Shown here in pieces: positions 32,261 to 41,120 of a stretch of DNA of 64,000 bases (its first letter is position 1; each line of letters begins with the position of its first letter). The notes below the pieces were generated by a model that worked only from the letters and a program-made list of their open reading frames with translations, searched no databases and was not told the origin of the DNA. The DNA comes from Hymenobacter montanus (GTDB taxonomy: Bacteria; Bacteroidota; Bacteroidia; Cytophagales; Hymenobacteraceae). The stretch spans positions 1 to 64,000 of the forward strand of contig NZ_JACXAD010000010.1 in the NCBI RefSeq assembly GCF_014699115.1, given 5' to 3'. The position numbers were made by a program, and so were the translations under genes.

Positions 32261-32572
32261 GGCAATAGCTTTTGCTTGCTTTTGGATTTGCGTACTTACC
32301 TAAAGATACCGGCAAGAAGGCCCTATAATAACCTGCAAACACTCGATTATAGTAGTAATGAACTTCCAGCTCCGCTCTAAAAGTATGAAGCAGTTATAAA
32401 AATCACGAGAACCTCACTGCTTTTCTAACCCACTCCAAGCCCTTTCCGAATGGGACAGTTGTAGAACTTACAAGAGGTCTACTGCGATAACGACTAGCTG
32501 CAAACAGTGTCGATAAAGTACTATCCACCATAATTTGTGCTCGTTTTGTGGTTCGAGCGCTCCCTTCTTCCT
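32261..32572. other. Divergent promoter region, AEP-like and LRR genes
   Basis: About 310 bp of AT-rich DNA between two divergent genes. On the minus strand TATCTTTA (32308-32301) lies ~40 nt before the AEP-like start and resembles the -7 box. No repeat or open frame of interest was seen. Confidence 0.4.
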
Positions 32573-34099
32573 ATGACTCCCGACCAAGCGTTTCCTTCAG
32601 AACAGGATTCCCGTTCCGGCTCAGCCGAAATCGACGAGCAAGTAGCCCAGTTAATTCGATTGGTGCGCTCCGGGGAGGGGGCTAATATCAAGCTCGCCTT
32701 CCTTTTAGCCGAGAACTTAGGCAACCCGGCCGCTTTCCAGCAGTACCTGGACGAACTGCTACCCCTTTACCAACTCGCTTTTGGGCGCCAGCGAAAAAAG
32801 TGGGACGCCGCTGCCCTGGCCAAGTTATTTCAACTTACCCGGCTTGAAATATCGGGCAAGGAACTTGCCGCCCTGCCTGAAAGCGTAGGGCAGCTACACC
32901 GCTTAGAAAAGCTTGATTGCCATAATAACCAGCTACGAACACTGCCGGAAAGCATCGGCCAGCTACACCAATTAAAAGAACTCAATTGCCGTAAGAACCA
33001 GCTCCAAGCCCTGCCTGAAAGCTTGGGAGGATTACAAAACTTACAAGAACTCTATTGCCAGGATAACCAGCTCCAAGTCTTACCTGAAAGCTTAGGACAG
33101 TTACTCCACTTACGAGAGCTCTATTGCGCTTCTAACCAGTTCCAAGCCTTACCTGAAAGCTTGGGGAGGCTACACAGCCTGGAAAAGCTCTGGTGCGATC
33201 GTAACCAGCTACAAACCTTACCTGAAAGCCTGGGAGAGTTGCAAAACTTACAACAGCTCAATTGTCGTTTTAACTCCCTACAGGCCCTGCCCGAAAGCAT
33301 CGGCCAGCTACACAGTCTGGGATGGCTAGCTTGCGAGACTAACCAGCTCCAAGTCCTGCCCGAGAGCATCGGGCAGCTACACAAGTTGCAAACGCTCTAT
33401 TGCTCTTATAATCAGTTACAGAATTTACCTGAAAGTATAGGGCGATTACAAAACTTACAATCTCTCTCGTGCGATCACAACCGGCTACAAACCCTGCCTG
33501 AAAGCATCGGGCAGCTACAAAACTTGGGATGGCTATATTGCTCTGATAACCAGCTACAAGCCTTACCAACAAGCTTGGGACAATTATACGAATTGCAAGA
33601 ACTCCAGTGCTCTTCTAACCAGCTCCAAGCCCTGCCCGAAGGCTTGGGGGAGCTCCAAAACTTGAAAAGACTCTATTGCGATCATAATCAGCTACAAACC
33701 TTACCCCAAAGCCTGGGGGCGTTACAAAACCTGCAGTCGCTCAGTTGTTCTTCTAACCAGCTCCAAGCCCTGCCCCACAGCCTGGAAGGGCTACACAGCC
33801 TGGAAAAGCTTATTTGCTTCAATAACCAGCTCCAAGCCTTACCCGAAAGCCTCGGCCAGCTACCCTGCTTGGAAAAGCTCGATTGCAGTAGTAATCAGTT
33901 GCAAGCCTTGCCCGAAAGCCTGGGAGCGTTACAAAACTTGAAAGAACTTCATTGTTTTTCTAACCAGCTACAGGCCCTGCCCGAACGCTTGGGATGGTTA
34001 AAAAAATTGAAAGTACTGAATGCGCGTCAAAACCCCCTCACTCATATTCCCCCGGCCTTGCAACAAAAGAAATGGTTTCAATTACTGGTGGATGAATGA
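32573..34099 (+). CDS. Leucine-rich-repeat protein, 17 units
   Basis: 508 residues from ATG 32573 (MTPDQAFPSEQDS); GTG 32537 would add an uncharacteristic stretch. The N-terminal ~95 residues are helical (VAQLIRLVRSGEGANIKLAF, LLAENLGNPAAFQQYLDELL). Then 17 near-identical 23-residue LRRs follow, pattern LPESLGQLxxLxxLxCxxNQLQA. A Cys fills the inner position of almost every unit, and a cap follows (NPLTHIPPALQQKKWFQLL). There is no signal peptide, so it should be cytoplasmic and bind a protein. At DNA level the units are 69-bp tandem repeats, prone to copy-number change. Confidence 0.88.
   Translation: MTPDQAFPSEQDSRSGSAEIDEQVAQLIRLVRSGEGANIKLAFLLAENLGNPAAFQQYLDELLPLYQLAFGRQRKKWDAAALAKLFQLTRLEISGKELAALPESVGQLHRLEKLDCHNNQLRTLPESIGQLHQLKELNCRKNQLQALPESLGGLQNLQELYCQDNQLQVLPESLGQLLHLRELYCASNQFQALPESLGRLHSLEKLWCDRNQLQTLPESLGELQNLQQLNCRFNSLQALPESIGQLHSLGWLACETNQLQVLPESIGQLHKLQTLYCSYNQLQNLPESIGRLQNLQSLSCDHNRLQTLPESIGQLQNLGWLYCSDNQLQALPTSLGQLYELQELQCSSNQLQALPEGLGELQNLKRLYCDHNQLQTLPQSLGALQNLQSLSCSSNQLQALPHSLEGLHSLEKLICFNNQLQALPESLGQLPCLEKLDCSSNQLQALPESLGALQNLKELHCFSNQLQALPERLGWLKKLKVLNARQNPLTHIPPALQQKKWFQLLVDE
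32870..34030 (+). repeat. 69-bp tandem repeats encoding LRRs
   Basis: Seventeen imperfect 69-bp units inside the LRR gene, each with a recurring 'cctgaaagc...ggg...ctacaaa...ttg' core and 'taaccagct.caagcc'. They are coding repeats, not a CRISPR array. Confidence 0.85.
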
Positions 34100-34416
34100 A
34101 AGTGAAAGCGGCTAAGGCCCGATGAAGATGCTGGCCCTGCCCGGCGATTACGCGGTACTGGGCTACTCTGACGATCCTGACAACAGTTCCGACGACGATA
34201 ACCGCTACTGGCGCCCGGGTCAGGAACATTTGCGTGCGGCGCTCGCGCCTCCTGGTCTGCGATTGTCCGTCGAAGGGAAGGCACGCCCCTTCCTTGCTTG
34301 GAGCCACTAAACTAGTTTGCATCCAGCGAAAGCTTAAGCCCCTGTTGCATCTGCCCGAGGGCGCTCGGGCTTTGCCGGTTGCGGTGTATTTTGCCCCGCT
34401 AATTTCTTTCTGCCCC
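34100..34416. other. Intergenic region before the histidine phosphatase gene
   Basis: About 320 bp. A 62-codon frame starts at ATG 34122 (MKMLALPGDYAVLGYSDDPD) but has no recognised family and could be chance. The plus frame of the phosphatase is open back to 34234 without coding character. Confidence 0.4.
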
Positions 34417-35016
34417 ATGGCCATCCGCTCTTTCCAATGGCTTATTCTGCTATTCGCCGGGATTGCTCTTTCTAAAAGCAGTCTTGCTCAGGCCCCCGCT
34501 ACCAGTAAGGCTCAGCAAAAGTCTAAGCCCCGCGTAACGACCATCTACCTGGTGCGCCACGCCGAAAAAGACTCCGCTTCGAATCCGGCCGACCCGGGCC
34601 TGTCGGACGCGGGAGAAGAGCGGGCGCAGGCCCTGAGCCGAATGTTGGCTACCCGCCGGCCGACGGCATTGTTCACTACCAATACCAAGCGCACCCGCGC
34701 TACCCTGGCCCCCCTAGCCGCCGCCATCGGCGTGGAGCCGCAGGTGTACGATGCAAAAGTGCCAAGCGCCCTGGCCACTCGGATTCGGCAGGAATACCGG
34801 GGAAAGACGGTGGTCGTAGTGGGCCACTCCAACACCCTGCTGCCGCTCATCGCGGCGTTAGGTGCCACGCCCCCGGTCAAAGAAATCGGGGATAAGGAAT
34901 ACGGCTACCTCTTCACGGTGCACCTTAGGGAGGGCGCGCTGCCCACCGTGGCCGTACAAGGCTACGGGCCCAAGGGCTGGGCCGAGGCTCCGACCAAGCA
35001 TACCCAGCTCCATTAG
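34417..35016 (+). CDS. Exported histidine phosphatase
   Basis: 199 residues from ATG 34417, chosen for its signal peptide (MAIRSFQWLILLFAGIALSK, cleavage near SSLAQA). The histidine phosphatase (PGM-like) fold is recognised by YLVRHAEKD (catalytic RH), the downstream Arg in FTTNTKRTRATLAPLA, and VVVGHSNTLLPLI (second catalytic His). It is the short SixA-like form. It would cleave phosphomonoesters in the periplasm; the substrate is unknown. It is followed 62 bp later by the M28 peptidase gene on the same strand. Confidence 0.87.
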   Translation: MAIRSFQWLILLFAGIALSKSSLAQAPATSKAQQKSKPRVTTIYLVRHAEKDSASNPADPGLSDAGEERAQALSRMLATRRPTALFTTNTKRTRATLAPLAAAIGVEPQVYDAKVPSALATRIRQEYRGKTVVVVGHSNTLLPLIAALGATPPVKEIGDKEYGYLFTVHLREGALPTVAVQGYGPKGWAEAPTKHTQLH

Positions 35017-35031
35017 CCGGCCCGGCATACA

Positions 35032-35039
35032 TACTTTCG
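35032..35039 (+). promoter_or_regulatory. Possible -7 promoter box
   Basis: TACTTTCG, identical to the box at 6192, 39 nt before ATG 35079. It suggests the M28 gene has its own promoter. Confidence 0.35.
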
Positions 35040-35078
35040 TAGCTCTGGCTCGCGTGTCGGGCGCCTATTTTTCGATTT

Positions 35079-36536
35079 ATGACTACTATTTATTATCCGC
35101 TGGCCTGGTGCTGTCGCACCGCTTTGACTGCCCTGCTACTCGCCGGGCTAACCCCGGCCCATGCGCAGCCGGCCCCTAAAAACCCCAAGCCGGTACCCTC
35201 AAAAACCGCTCACGAACCCGATCGGGCCGACTCGTTGGCCCTGCGCAAACTCTTCGACGAGGCCCTGCTGCGTGGCGAGAGCTACGACAACCTGCGTTAT
35301 CTCACTGGTACCATTGGCGCCCGTCTGTCGGGGTCGCCGCAGGCGCAGCAGGCGGTGGAATGGGCCAAGGCCACTATGGAAAAGGCGGGGTTCGACCGCG
35401 TGTACTTGCAGGAGGTGATGGTGCCCCACTGGGTGCGCGGCGCCAAGGAGCGCGGCGAAATTGTGGGCAATAAAGATAAAGGCATTAAGGTGCCAGTGTG
35501 TGCGCTGGGCGGCTCAGTGGGTACCAACGGCAAGCTCAAGGCCGGGGTGGTGGAAGTGCACAGCCTGGACGAAGTAAAAAAGCTGCCCGAGGCGGCCGTG
35601 AAAGGCAAGTTTGTGTTCTACAACCGGCCGTTTAACGATGCCCTTATCGAGCCCGGCCTGGCCTACGGCGGCGCCGTCGACCAGCGCGCCCTGGGGGCCA
35701 TCGAGGCGGCCAAACGTGGGGCCGTGGGCGCCCTGGTTCGCTCCATGACCAGCGCCCGCGACGACAACCCCCACACGGGAGCCATGCGCTACGCCGAAAA
35801 CGTGCCTAAAGTGCCCGGGGCGGCCCTGAGCACCAACGCCGCCAATCAGCTCAGCCAGCTGCTCAAGGCCAATCCGGAGTTGCAGTTTGAGCTGGAGCTC
35901 GAGTGCGTTACGCTGCCCGATGAGAAAAGCTACAATGTGGTAGGCGAAATCAAAGGCACCAAGTTTCCGCAGGAAATCATTACCGTGGGCGGCCACCTCG
36001 ACTCCTGGGACCTGGCCCAGGGCGCCCACGACGACGGTACCGGCGTGGTGCAGAGCATGGAGGCCCTGCGCCTGCTGCGCGCCGCCGGCTTCAAGCCCGA
36101 GCGCACCGTGCGGGCCGTGCTGTTCATGAACGAGGAAAACGGCGTGCGCGGCGGTAACGAGTACGCCCGCTTGGCCAGCCAGAACAAGGAAACCCACCTG
36201 GCGGCCATTGAGTCGGACGGTGGGGGGTTCACGCCGCGCGGCTTTAACGTCGAAGCCGAGCCGGGCGTGGTGAGCAGCCTGGCCAAATGGGCACCGCTGC
36301 TGCGGCCTTACCACGCGGCCGACATCACCGTTGGCCACGCGGGCACCGACATCGAGCCGCTGCGCGCCGCCGTGCACCCCAAGGCCCTTATCGGCTACGA
36401 CTGCGATTCGCAGCGCTACTTCGACCTCCACCACAGCGCCGCCGATACCTTCGACAAGGTTAACCGCCGCGAGCTGGAGTTGGGCGGGGCCAGCATGGCT
36501 TCCCTGATTTATCTGTTGAGCAAGTATGGGCTGTAA
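35079..36536 (+). CDS. M28 family zinc aminopeptidase, exported
   Basis: 485 residues with a signal peptide (RTALTALLLAGLTPAHAQ). The dizinc site is complete: His306 in VGGHLDSWD, Asp318 in AHDDGTG, the catalytic Glu and next ligand in FMNEENG, Asp in ESDGGG, and the last His in FDLHHSAADT. Between ~130 and 290 a PA-type insert precedes the catalytic core, as in glutamate carboxypeptidase-like M28 enzymes. It releases N-terminal residues from peptides, or C-terminal Glu in some relatives. There is no T9SS domain, so a periplasmic location is expected. Confidence 0.92.
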   Translation: MTTIYYPLAWCCRTALTALLLAGLTPAHAQPAPKNPKPVPSKTAHEPDRADSLALRKLFDEALLRGESYDNLRYLTGTIGARLSGSPQAQQAVEWAKATMEKAGFDRVYLQEVMVPHWVRGAKERGEIVGNKDKGIKVPVCALGGSVGTNGKLKAGVVEVHSLDEVKKLPEAAVKGKFVFYNRPFNDALIEPGLAYGGAVDQRALGAIEAAKRGAVGALVRSMTSARDDNPHTGAMRYAENVPKVPGAALSTNAANQLSQLLKANPELQFELELECVTLPDEKSYNVVGEIKGTKFPQEIITVGGHLDSWDLAQGAHDDGTGVVQSMEALRLLRAAGFKPERTVRAVLFMNEENGVRGGNEYARLASQNKETHLAAIESDGGGFTPRGFNVEAEPGVVSSLAKWAPLLRPYHAADITVGHAGTDIEPLRAAVHPKALIGYDCDSQRYFDLHHSAADTFDKVNRRELELGGASMASLIYLLSKYGL

Positions 36537-36768
36537 TTGGAGCACGGGTTGGATAAGTGATCCGCCCGTAGCGTTGGTTCCCGCTGAATATAGATGGTCC
36601 TACCGCCCGGATAAGCAGAAAAACCGTCCGCCGGGGCCGGGCCGAAGCCTCGATGCCGGCCAACCTATGAATCAGGGCGCTGGAAGGATTGGGTCCGCCA
36701 CTGGCCGGAAAACTTTTCGCTCAGTTGGTGGGCTCTTGATGGTGTTAAACGACGAGAAGCAGGCGTGA

Positions 36769-38601
36769 ATGGTTAAATACTGGCTGTGGCTTTTGTGGGG
36801 ACTGGGAGTGCTGCCGGGCCTGGCGGCGCGGGCCGTGGCGCAGGGGAGGGGCGCCAGCGAATCGGCTCGCTACTGGGTTTGCCTGCGCGACAAGGCTGGA
36901 GTTCGCTTCGACCCCACTCGCTACTTCACGGCGGCGGCCCGGGCGCGCCGGGCGCGCCAGCACCTGCCGCCCTGCGAGCCCACCGACCTGCCCGTGCGCG
37001 CTGATTACCTGGCCGCCATCCGCGCTCGGGTCGATACTATTACCTTGGTGAGCCGCTGGTTTAACGCGGTGGCTTGCCGGGCCACGGCTGCGCAAGCCGC
37101 CACCCTGCGCGCGCTGCCCGGGGTTGCCCGCGTGGAGGCCTGGCCGGCGGCCCGCGCCAACGCGGCGGCTCAGCCGGGGCATGCGGCCCGTGCACTGCTT
37201 CCTCACGCTACGCCGGGGGCTTCCCCCAAGCCCATTCTGGCTAACGACTACCTCCTGGCTCGCCGCCAAACCGCGCACCTCGACGGTCCGGCGCTCCGGG
37301 CGGCGAACCTGAACGGCCGCGGGCTCCGCATCGCCATCTTTGACGTGGGCTTCCGTGGGGTACCCGAGCATCCTGGCTACCAGGAGCTGGTCGCCAGCCG
37401 GCGTATTGTGGCTACCCACGACTTCCTGAAGAACCGCGCCGACGTGTACCAGGGCGGCAGCCACGGCACCGAGGTATTAGGGTGCTTAGCGGGCCGCCTG
37501 CCCGCCGGGCCCAGCGGCGCGCCCGGGCCCGTCCTGGGCCTGGCCCCGGGCGCCGAGTTCTTGTTGGCCCGTACCGAGCAGTTGGGCCGCGAGCGGTACG
37601 CCGAGGAAGAAGCCTGGCTGGCCGCCGCCGAGTGGGCCGACCGCCTCGGGGCCGACATCATCAACTCGTCGTTGGCCTACACCGAGCAACGCTATTTCCC
37701 GGAACAAATGGACGGCCGGCGCAGCCTCATTGCCCGCGCCGCCAACCTGGCCGCCCGCAAAGGCATGCTGGTCGTAAGCGCTGCTGGCAACGACGGCGAC
37801 AACGACTGGGTACGCATTGGCACGCCGGCCGATGCCGATTCGGTCCTGGCCATCGGCGGCCTCGACCCGGAAACCGGTCTGCACATTGATTTCAGTTCCT
37901 ACGGCCCCACGGCCGACCGCCGGGCCAAGCCCAACCTGGCCGCCTTCGGCATTGTGCTCACCACCACACCTACTGGCTACGAGCGCCTGGAAGGCACGTC
38001 GTTCTCCGCGCCGCTCGTGGCCGGGTTCGCCGCTTGTCTATGGCAGCAGAACCGCGAGTTGACGGCCGTGCAACTGTTTCACCGCTTGGAGGAGTCGGCG
38101 GAGCTGTACCCGTACTTCGATTATGCCCACGGCTTTGGGCGGCCCCGGTACCAGCCCTTCACCAGGGCGGCCAGGTCCGCCCCGGCGGCGGTTGTGCCGA
38201 CCTTCGACTTCGTGCTACACGACAGCTTGGTGGCGGTGGTTCTGCGGCCCGCCGCGGCCCGGCGCCCGGCGGAAGAGTTGCCCTTGGTGGCCGACCAAAG
38301 CCAAGGGCTCGGGCCCGTGGCGCCCGCCCCGGACGGCCCTGCAAACCCTGCTGAGGCGGTGGCGCCCGTGGGTCGTGAGCAGCCCCTGGCGCCGGGTACT
38401 GCCCCGTTGGCTCCGCTACCCGAGCCCAACTACCCGGCCTATCTTTACTGGAACCTGGCCAACCGCCGCGGGGTGCTCCGCCGGTACGAAACCCGCGCCG
38501 TCATCCAGCGGGTGGTAGTGCAGGTGCCGCGCCGCCTGCTGCGGGGCGGCGACGTACTACAGGTTTATTTCAAAGGCTATACCGCCAGGTATTCGGAATG
38601 A
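36769..38601 (+). CDS. S8 subtilisin-like serine protease, exported
   Basis: 610 residues. A signal peptide (WLWLLWGLGVLPGLAARAVA) is followed by an inhibitor-like propeptide (~30-130) and the catalytic domain with D192 (IAIFDVGF), H232 (GGSHGTEVLG), oxyanion Asn (SAAGNDGD) and S411 (GTSFSAPLVAG). The ~160-residue tail is beta-rich after a Pro/Ala linker. There is no T9SS signal. The stop overlaps the next start (ATGA), so this protease and the 38598 protein are translationally coupled and probably act together in the periplasm or outer membrane. Confidence 0.92.
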   Translation: MVKYWLWLLWGLGVLPGLAARAVAQGRGASESARYWVCLRDKAGVRFDPTRYFTAAARARRARQHLPPCEPTDLPVRADYLAAIRARVDTITLVSRWFNAVACRATAAQAATLRALPGVARVEAWPAARANAAAQPGHAARALLPHATPGASPKPILANDYLLARRQTAHLDGPALRAANLNGRGLRIAIFDVGFRGVPEHPGYQELVASRRIVATHDFLKNRADVYQGGSHGTEVLGCLAGRLPAGPSGAPGPVLGLAPGAEFLLARTEQLGRERYAEEEAWLAAAEWADRLGADIINSSLAYTEQRYFPEQMDGRRSLIARAANLAARKGMLVVSAAGNDGDNDWVRIGTPADADSVLAIGGLDPETGLHIDFSSYGPTADRRAKPNLAAFGIVLTTTPTGYERLEGTSFSAPLVAGFAACLWQQNRELTAVQLFHRLEESAELYPYFDYAHGFGRPRYQPFTRAARSAPAAVVPTFDFVLHDSLVAVVLRPAAARRPAEELPLVADQSQGLGPVAPAPDGPANPAEAVAPVGREQPLAPGTAPLAPLPEPNYPAYLYWNLANRRGVLRRYETRAVIQRVVVQVPRRLLRGGDVLQVYFKGYTARYSE

Positions 38602-39368
38602 TGCGCGTGTACCCAAAGTTTATGGTCAGTCGGCCCGCGGCGCGGCTTGCTCGGTGGCGGCGCCTCGGGCTGGCGCTCGGTTTTGGGGCGCTGGCGGGGC
38701 CGTGCCCGGCCGCCCGGGCGCAGCAAGTGCTGGTGCAAGCTAACGTGGCCGACGACACGGTGAAAGCCAGGTTTGGACCCAACCGCGCCTATTTTGCGCA
38801 TGCCTGCCTGGGGTATGGGCTGGCCGCCGGCCCGGCGGGTGCCGGCGCCGCGCTGCGGTACGGGCCTGCTTCCGCCGAGCTGCGCGTCGGCGGTCGCCTG
38901 AAGGCGCGCCTCACTAACACGTTCGCGCTGAACCTGGACCTGGGCTATGCTTACCAGCACTACGGACTGGCGCAAAACGCCCACAAAACCGTGCCTACGC
39001 CTACCCCGCACCGCCGCGAAAGCCTGGGCTTGCACCAGCTGTACTCGGAATTCAGCCTGCGCCTGAACACTGGCCGCCGGGGCAACGTCGTCGGGCAGTA
39101 CCTGGACTTGCTGGCCGGGGTGGGGCTGGTAACCGGCTCGAGTCATACTACCGAGGACGAGCCCAATCCTGGTATTAAATCGGTGGAGACCACCGAGTAC
39201 GGGCTGCCTTACCTGCGGCGCTGGACCGGCAGCGCGGGCGCCCGCCTGGGCTTCGACCGCTACGCCCTGGTGGGCCGCTACCGGCTGACCTCGGCTTTTG
39301 GCCCGGACTATGCTAGCTGGCCGGAGTTGCCTCGCTGGGTGCTGGGTGTTGAACTGGGAATATTCTGA
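38598..39368 (+). CDS. Outer-membrane beta-barrel-like protein coupled to the S8 protease
   Basis: 256 residues with a signal-like N-terminus (RLGLALGFGALAGPCPAARA). The rest alternates hydrophobic and polar residues with Gly/aromatic turns (LRVGGRLKARL, LNLDLGYAYQHYG, YLDLLAGVGLVTG, YALVGRYRLTSAFG) and ends in a strand with terminal Phe (WVLGVELGIF), the hallmark of Bam-inserted barrels. About eight to ten strands fit the length. It overlaps the protease stop by 4 bp. It may anchor the protease or be its substrate; this is inferred from coupling alone. Confidence 0.72.
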   Translation: MMRVYPKFMVSRPAARLARWRRLGLALGFGALAGPCPAARAQQVLVQANVADDTVKARFGPNRAYFAHACLGYGLAAGPAGAGAALRYGPASAELRVGGRLKARLTNTFALNLDLGYAYQHYGLAQNAHKTVPTPTPHRRESLGLHQLYSEFSLRLNTGRRGNVVGQYLDLLAGVGLVTGSSHTTEDEPNPGIKSVETTEYGLPYLRRWTGSAGARLGFDRYALVGRYRLTSAFGPDYASWPELPRWVLGVELGIF

Positions 39369-39581
39369 GCAAGAGCTGCTCCATTTTTAGCTCTCTCGCC
39401 GAGCCTTTACCGCCGTTGGGCCTTTACCGCAGACTTTCACCCAGCCGGATGCTTTCACCCAGCCGGTTTTTTCCGCCGTTGCCCTTTTTTGGTGTTTATA
39501 CTTACGCTTTCCCAGCTTATCTTTCGAGTGTTAAATTCTTGCTAGCGTCTTTATTCTATCATATTTTATTAAATACTCCCC

Positions 39582-40202
39582 ATGAAATCTTGTATCGTTA
39601 AAAGCGCGGGCCGCGCGTTGGTTGCCAGCTGCTGGGCGTTGCAGCTCGCCTCCTGCGTGAGCACCGAGCACGAAGCCAGCATTGTTAAGCAGGAAGCCCG
39701 CGCCATCTACCGGCCACCTGTTGCCGGCTCGCGAATTCGCGTCAACAGCCGCACTGTGCTGAACACCGTGAGCATCGCCCACGTCTTCTCTAACCCTAAA
39801 GCTCTGGACAACTTCACGCTGCAGCTGCGCGGTCCCCGCGTGCTTACGGGGCAGGCCCACTTCATTGTAACCAATAGCGCCGGTGATACCCTACGGCATG
39901 AGGTGCTCCCCGCCCGGGCCCTGCTCGGCGAGTCTGCCTCGCGCGACCCATTGGCAAGCAGCGTACGCGACCGGGAAATAGCCATTTTGCAGAGCATGAA
40001 CAGCTTCTTCGCGGCGGGCAACTTCTCCCGTCCCGCCATCCCCACCGATGCCGCGCCGCCGACGGAAGTTGACAGCAAAATCTGGTCGGCTTTGAGCAGT
40101 GACAGCACTGCGGTGGGTTTCGACTACCCCAGCACGGGCGGAGCCGAGCGCCGCATGGCTTACGTCCGTAAGCTGCGTAAAACCATCGTCATTGATCAAT
40201 AG
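39582..40202 (+). CDS. Lipoprotein of unknown function
   Basis: 206 residues with a lipoprotein signal (lipobox LASC, Cys25). The mature part is beta-rich early (LDNFTLQLRGPRVLTGQAHF, IVTNSAGDTLRHEVLP) and helical later (REIAILQSMNSFFAAG). No family is recognised. A ~210-bp AT-rich leader precedes ATG 39582, so it is likely transcribed on its own. Start choice is supported by the Met-Lys opening and lipobox spacing. Confidence 0.72.
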   Translation: MKSCIVKSAGRALVASCWALQLASCVSTEHEASIVKQEARAIYRPPVAGSRIRVNSRTVLNTVSIAHVFSNPKALDNFTLQLRGPRVLTGQAHFIVTNSAGDTLRHEVLPARALLGESASRDPLASSVRDREIAILQSMNSFFAAGNFSRPAIPTDAAPPTEVDSKIWSALSSDSTAVGFDYPSTGGAERRMAYVRKLRKTIVIDQ

Positions 40203-40307
40203 AAAAGAAATAGCTAAGCCCGAAGCTGGGGAAAACCCGGCGCTGTTGCCCAGGTTTTACGTATTGACTACTTTCACCGCCTAAAACCTTTCGCAACTTT
40301 CTGAGCT

Positions 40308-40928
40308 ATGAAGTTTTTGCTTTCTTTCTTCGGCGTGCTAGCCGCCATTCTACTGTTGGTGCGCTTTGTGCCCACCGCCCCCATCAACCCAGTGCTCCCG
40401 ATTGGGCCCCAAAAAGAGGTAAACGGGCACAACGCCGACGTACCGCCGGGCGACGCTGACCCTGACGCTACCAACGAAACAGAAGAAGCTGAAGAAGCCG
40501 AGGAAGGAGCCAGCAGCCAGGTGCCCGCCGCGTTGCCCGGCCGAACCTACGGGGCCGTTATCACCGCCGAGGGCGCCCTGCCGATGAGTGCCCTCAACAC
40601 CACTCTGGGCACCCGCGATTCGGCCCAGCTGAAGCTGGCGGGCAAAGCCTCGGCCGTGTGCCAGGCCCGCGGTTGCTGGATGACCCTGCCTACCGCCGAC
40701 GGCCGGCAAATGCGCGTGCGCTTTCGGGATTATGCTTTTTTCGTACCCAAAGACCTGAGCGGCCACACCGTAGTTGTGAGCGGCTGGGCCCACCGCAGCA
40801 CCGTGCCCAAGGAAGAGCTGCAGCACTACGCCAAAGACGCCGGCAAGTCCAGCCAGGAAATTGCGGCCATCACCCAGAACGAGGAGCAGGTGACGTTTTT
40901 GGCTGATGGGGTTCTGGTGCAGGATTGA
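40308..40928 (+). CDS. DUF4920 domain protein, membrane-anchored or exported
   Basis: 206 residues. An N-terminal hydrophobic helix (FLLSFFGVLAAILLLVRFV) is followed by an acidic low-complexity segment (TEEAEEAEEGASS) and the DUF4920 domain (~78-204). The domain is recognised by YGAVITAEGALPMSAL, the conserved cysteine motif VCQARGCWMTL, and MRVRFRDYAFFVPKDLSGHT. The two cysteines suggest metal or redox function, but none is established. The domain is common in Bacteroidota. A strong palindrome lies ~95 bp after the stop. Confidence 0.88.
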   Translation: MKFLLSFFGVLAAILLLVRFVPTAPINPVLPIGPQKEVNGHNADVPPGDADPDATNETEEAEEAEEGASSQVPAALPGRTYGAVITAEGALPMSALNTTLGTRDSAQLKLAGKASAVCQARGCWMTLPTADGRQMRVRFRDYAFFVPKDLSGHTVVVSGWAHRSTVPKEELQHYAKDAGKSSQEIAAITQNEEQVTFLADGVLVQD

Positions 40929-41021
40929 ATCGGCAATAACTAGCCGGCCGCCGGGCAAACTTGTTTGGTGGACTTGTGGTCTTTCTTAAGTAGAGAAAAT
41001 GTATTTAAGTGTCAACCATAA

Positions 41022-41099
41022 GTAAGCATACGAAAAAGAGCATCATGCCTCATCTGGCGTCCGTTGGTCGAAGCAGGATGCTCTTTTTCGTATGCTTAC
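41022..41099. terminator. 23-bp perfect inverted repeat, probable terminator
   Basis: The arm at 41022-41044 (gtaagcatacgaaaaagagc, then atc) pairs exactly with 41077-41099 around a 32-nt loop. The A-tract and T-tract lie inside the stems. It separates the DUF4920 gene from the AT-rich gene at 41121 and could mark the border of inserted DNA as well as end transcription. Confidence 0.65.
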
Positions 41100-41120
41100 G
41101 TATGCTCATGGACTTAGAAG

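Noticed and set aside
32870..34030. Regular repeats that could suggest a CRISPR array
   Set aside because: Units are contiguous, 69 bp and in frame, encoding LRRs; there are no spacers and no cas genes.
35514..36545. Long minus frame opposite the M28 peptidase gene
   Set aside because: Shadow of the M28 gene, whose five metal and catalytic motifs are intact.
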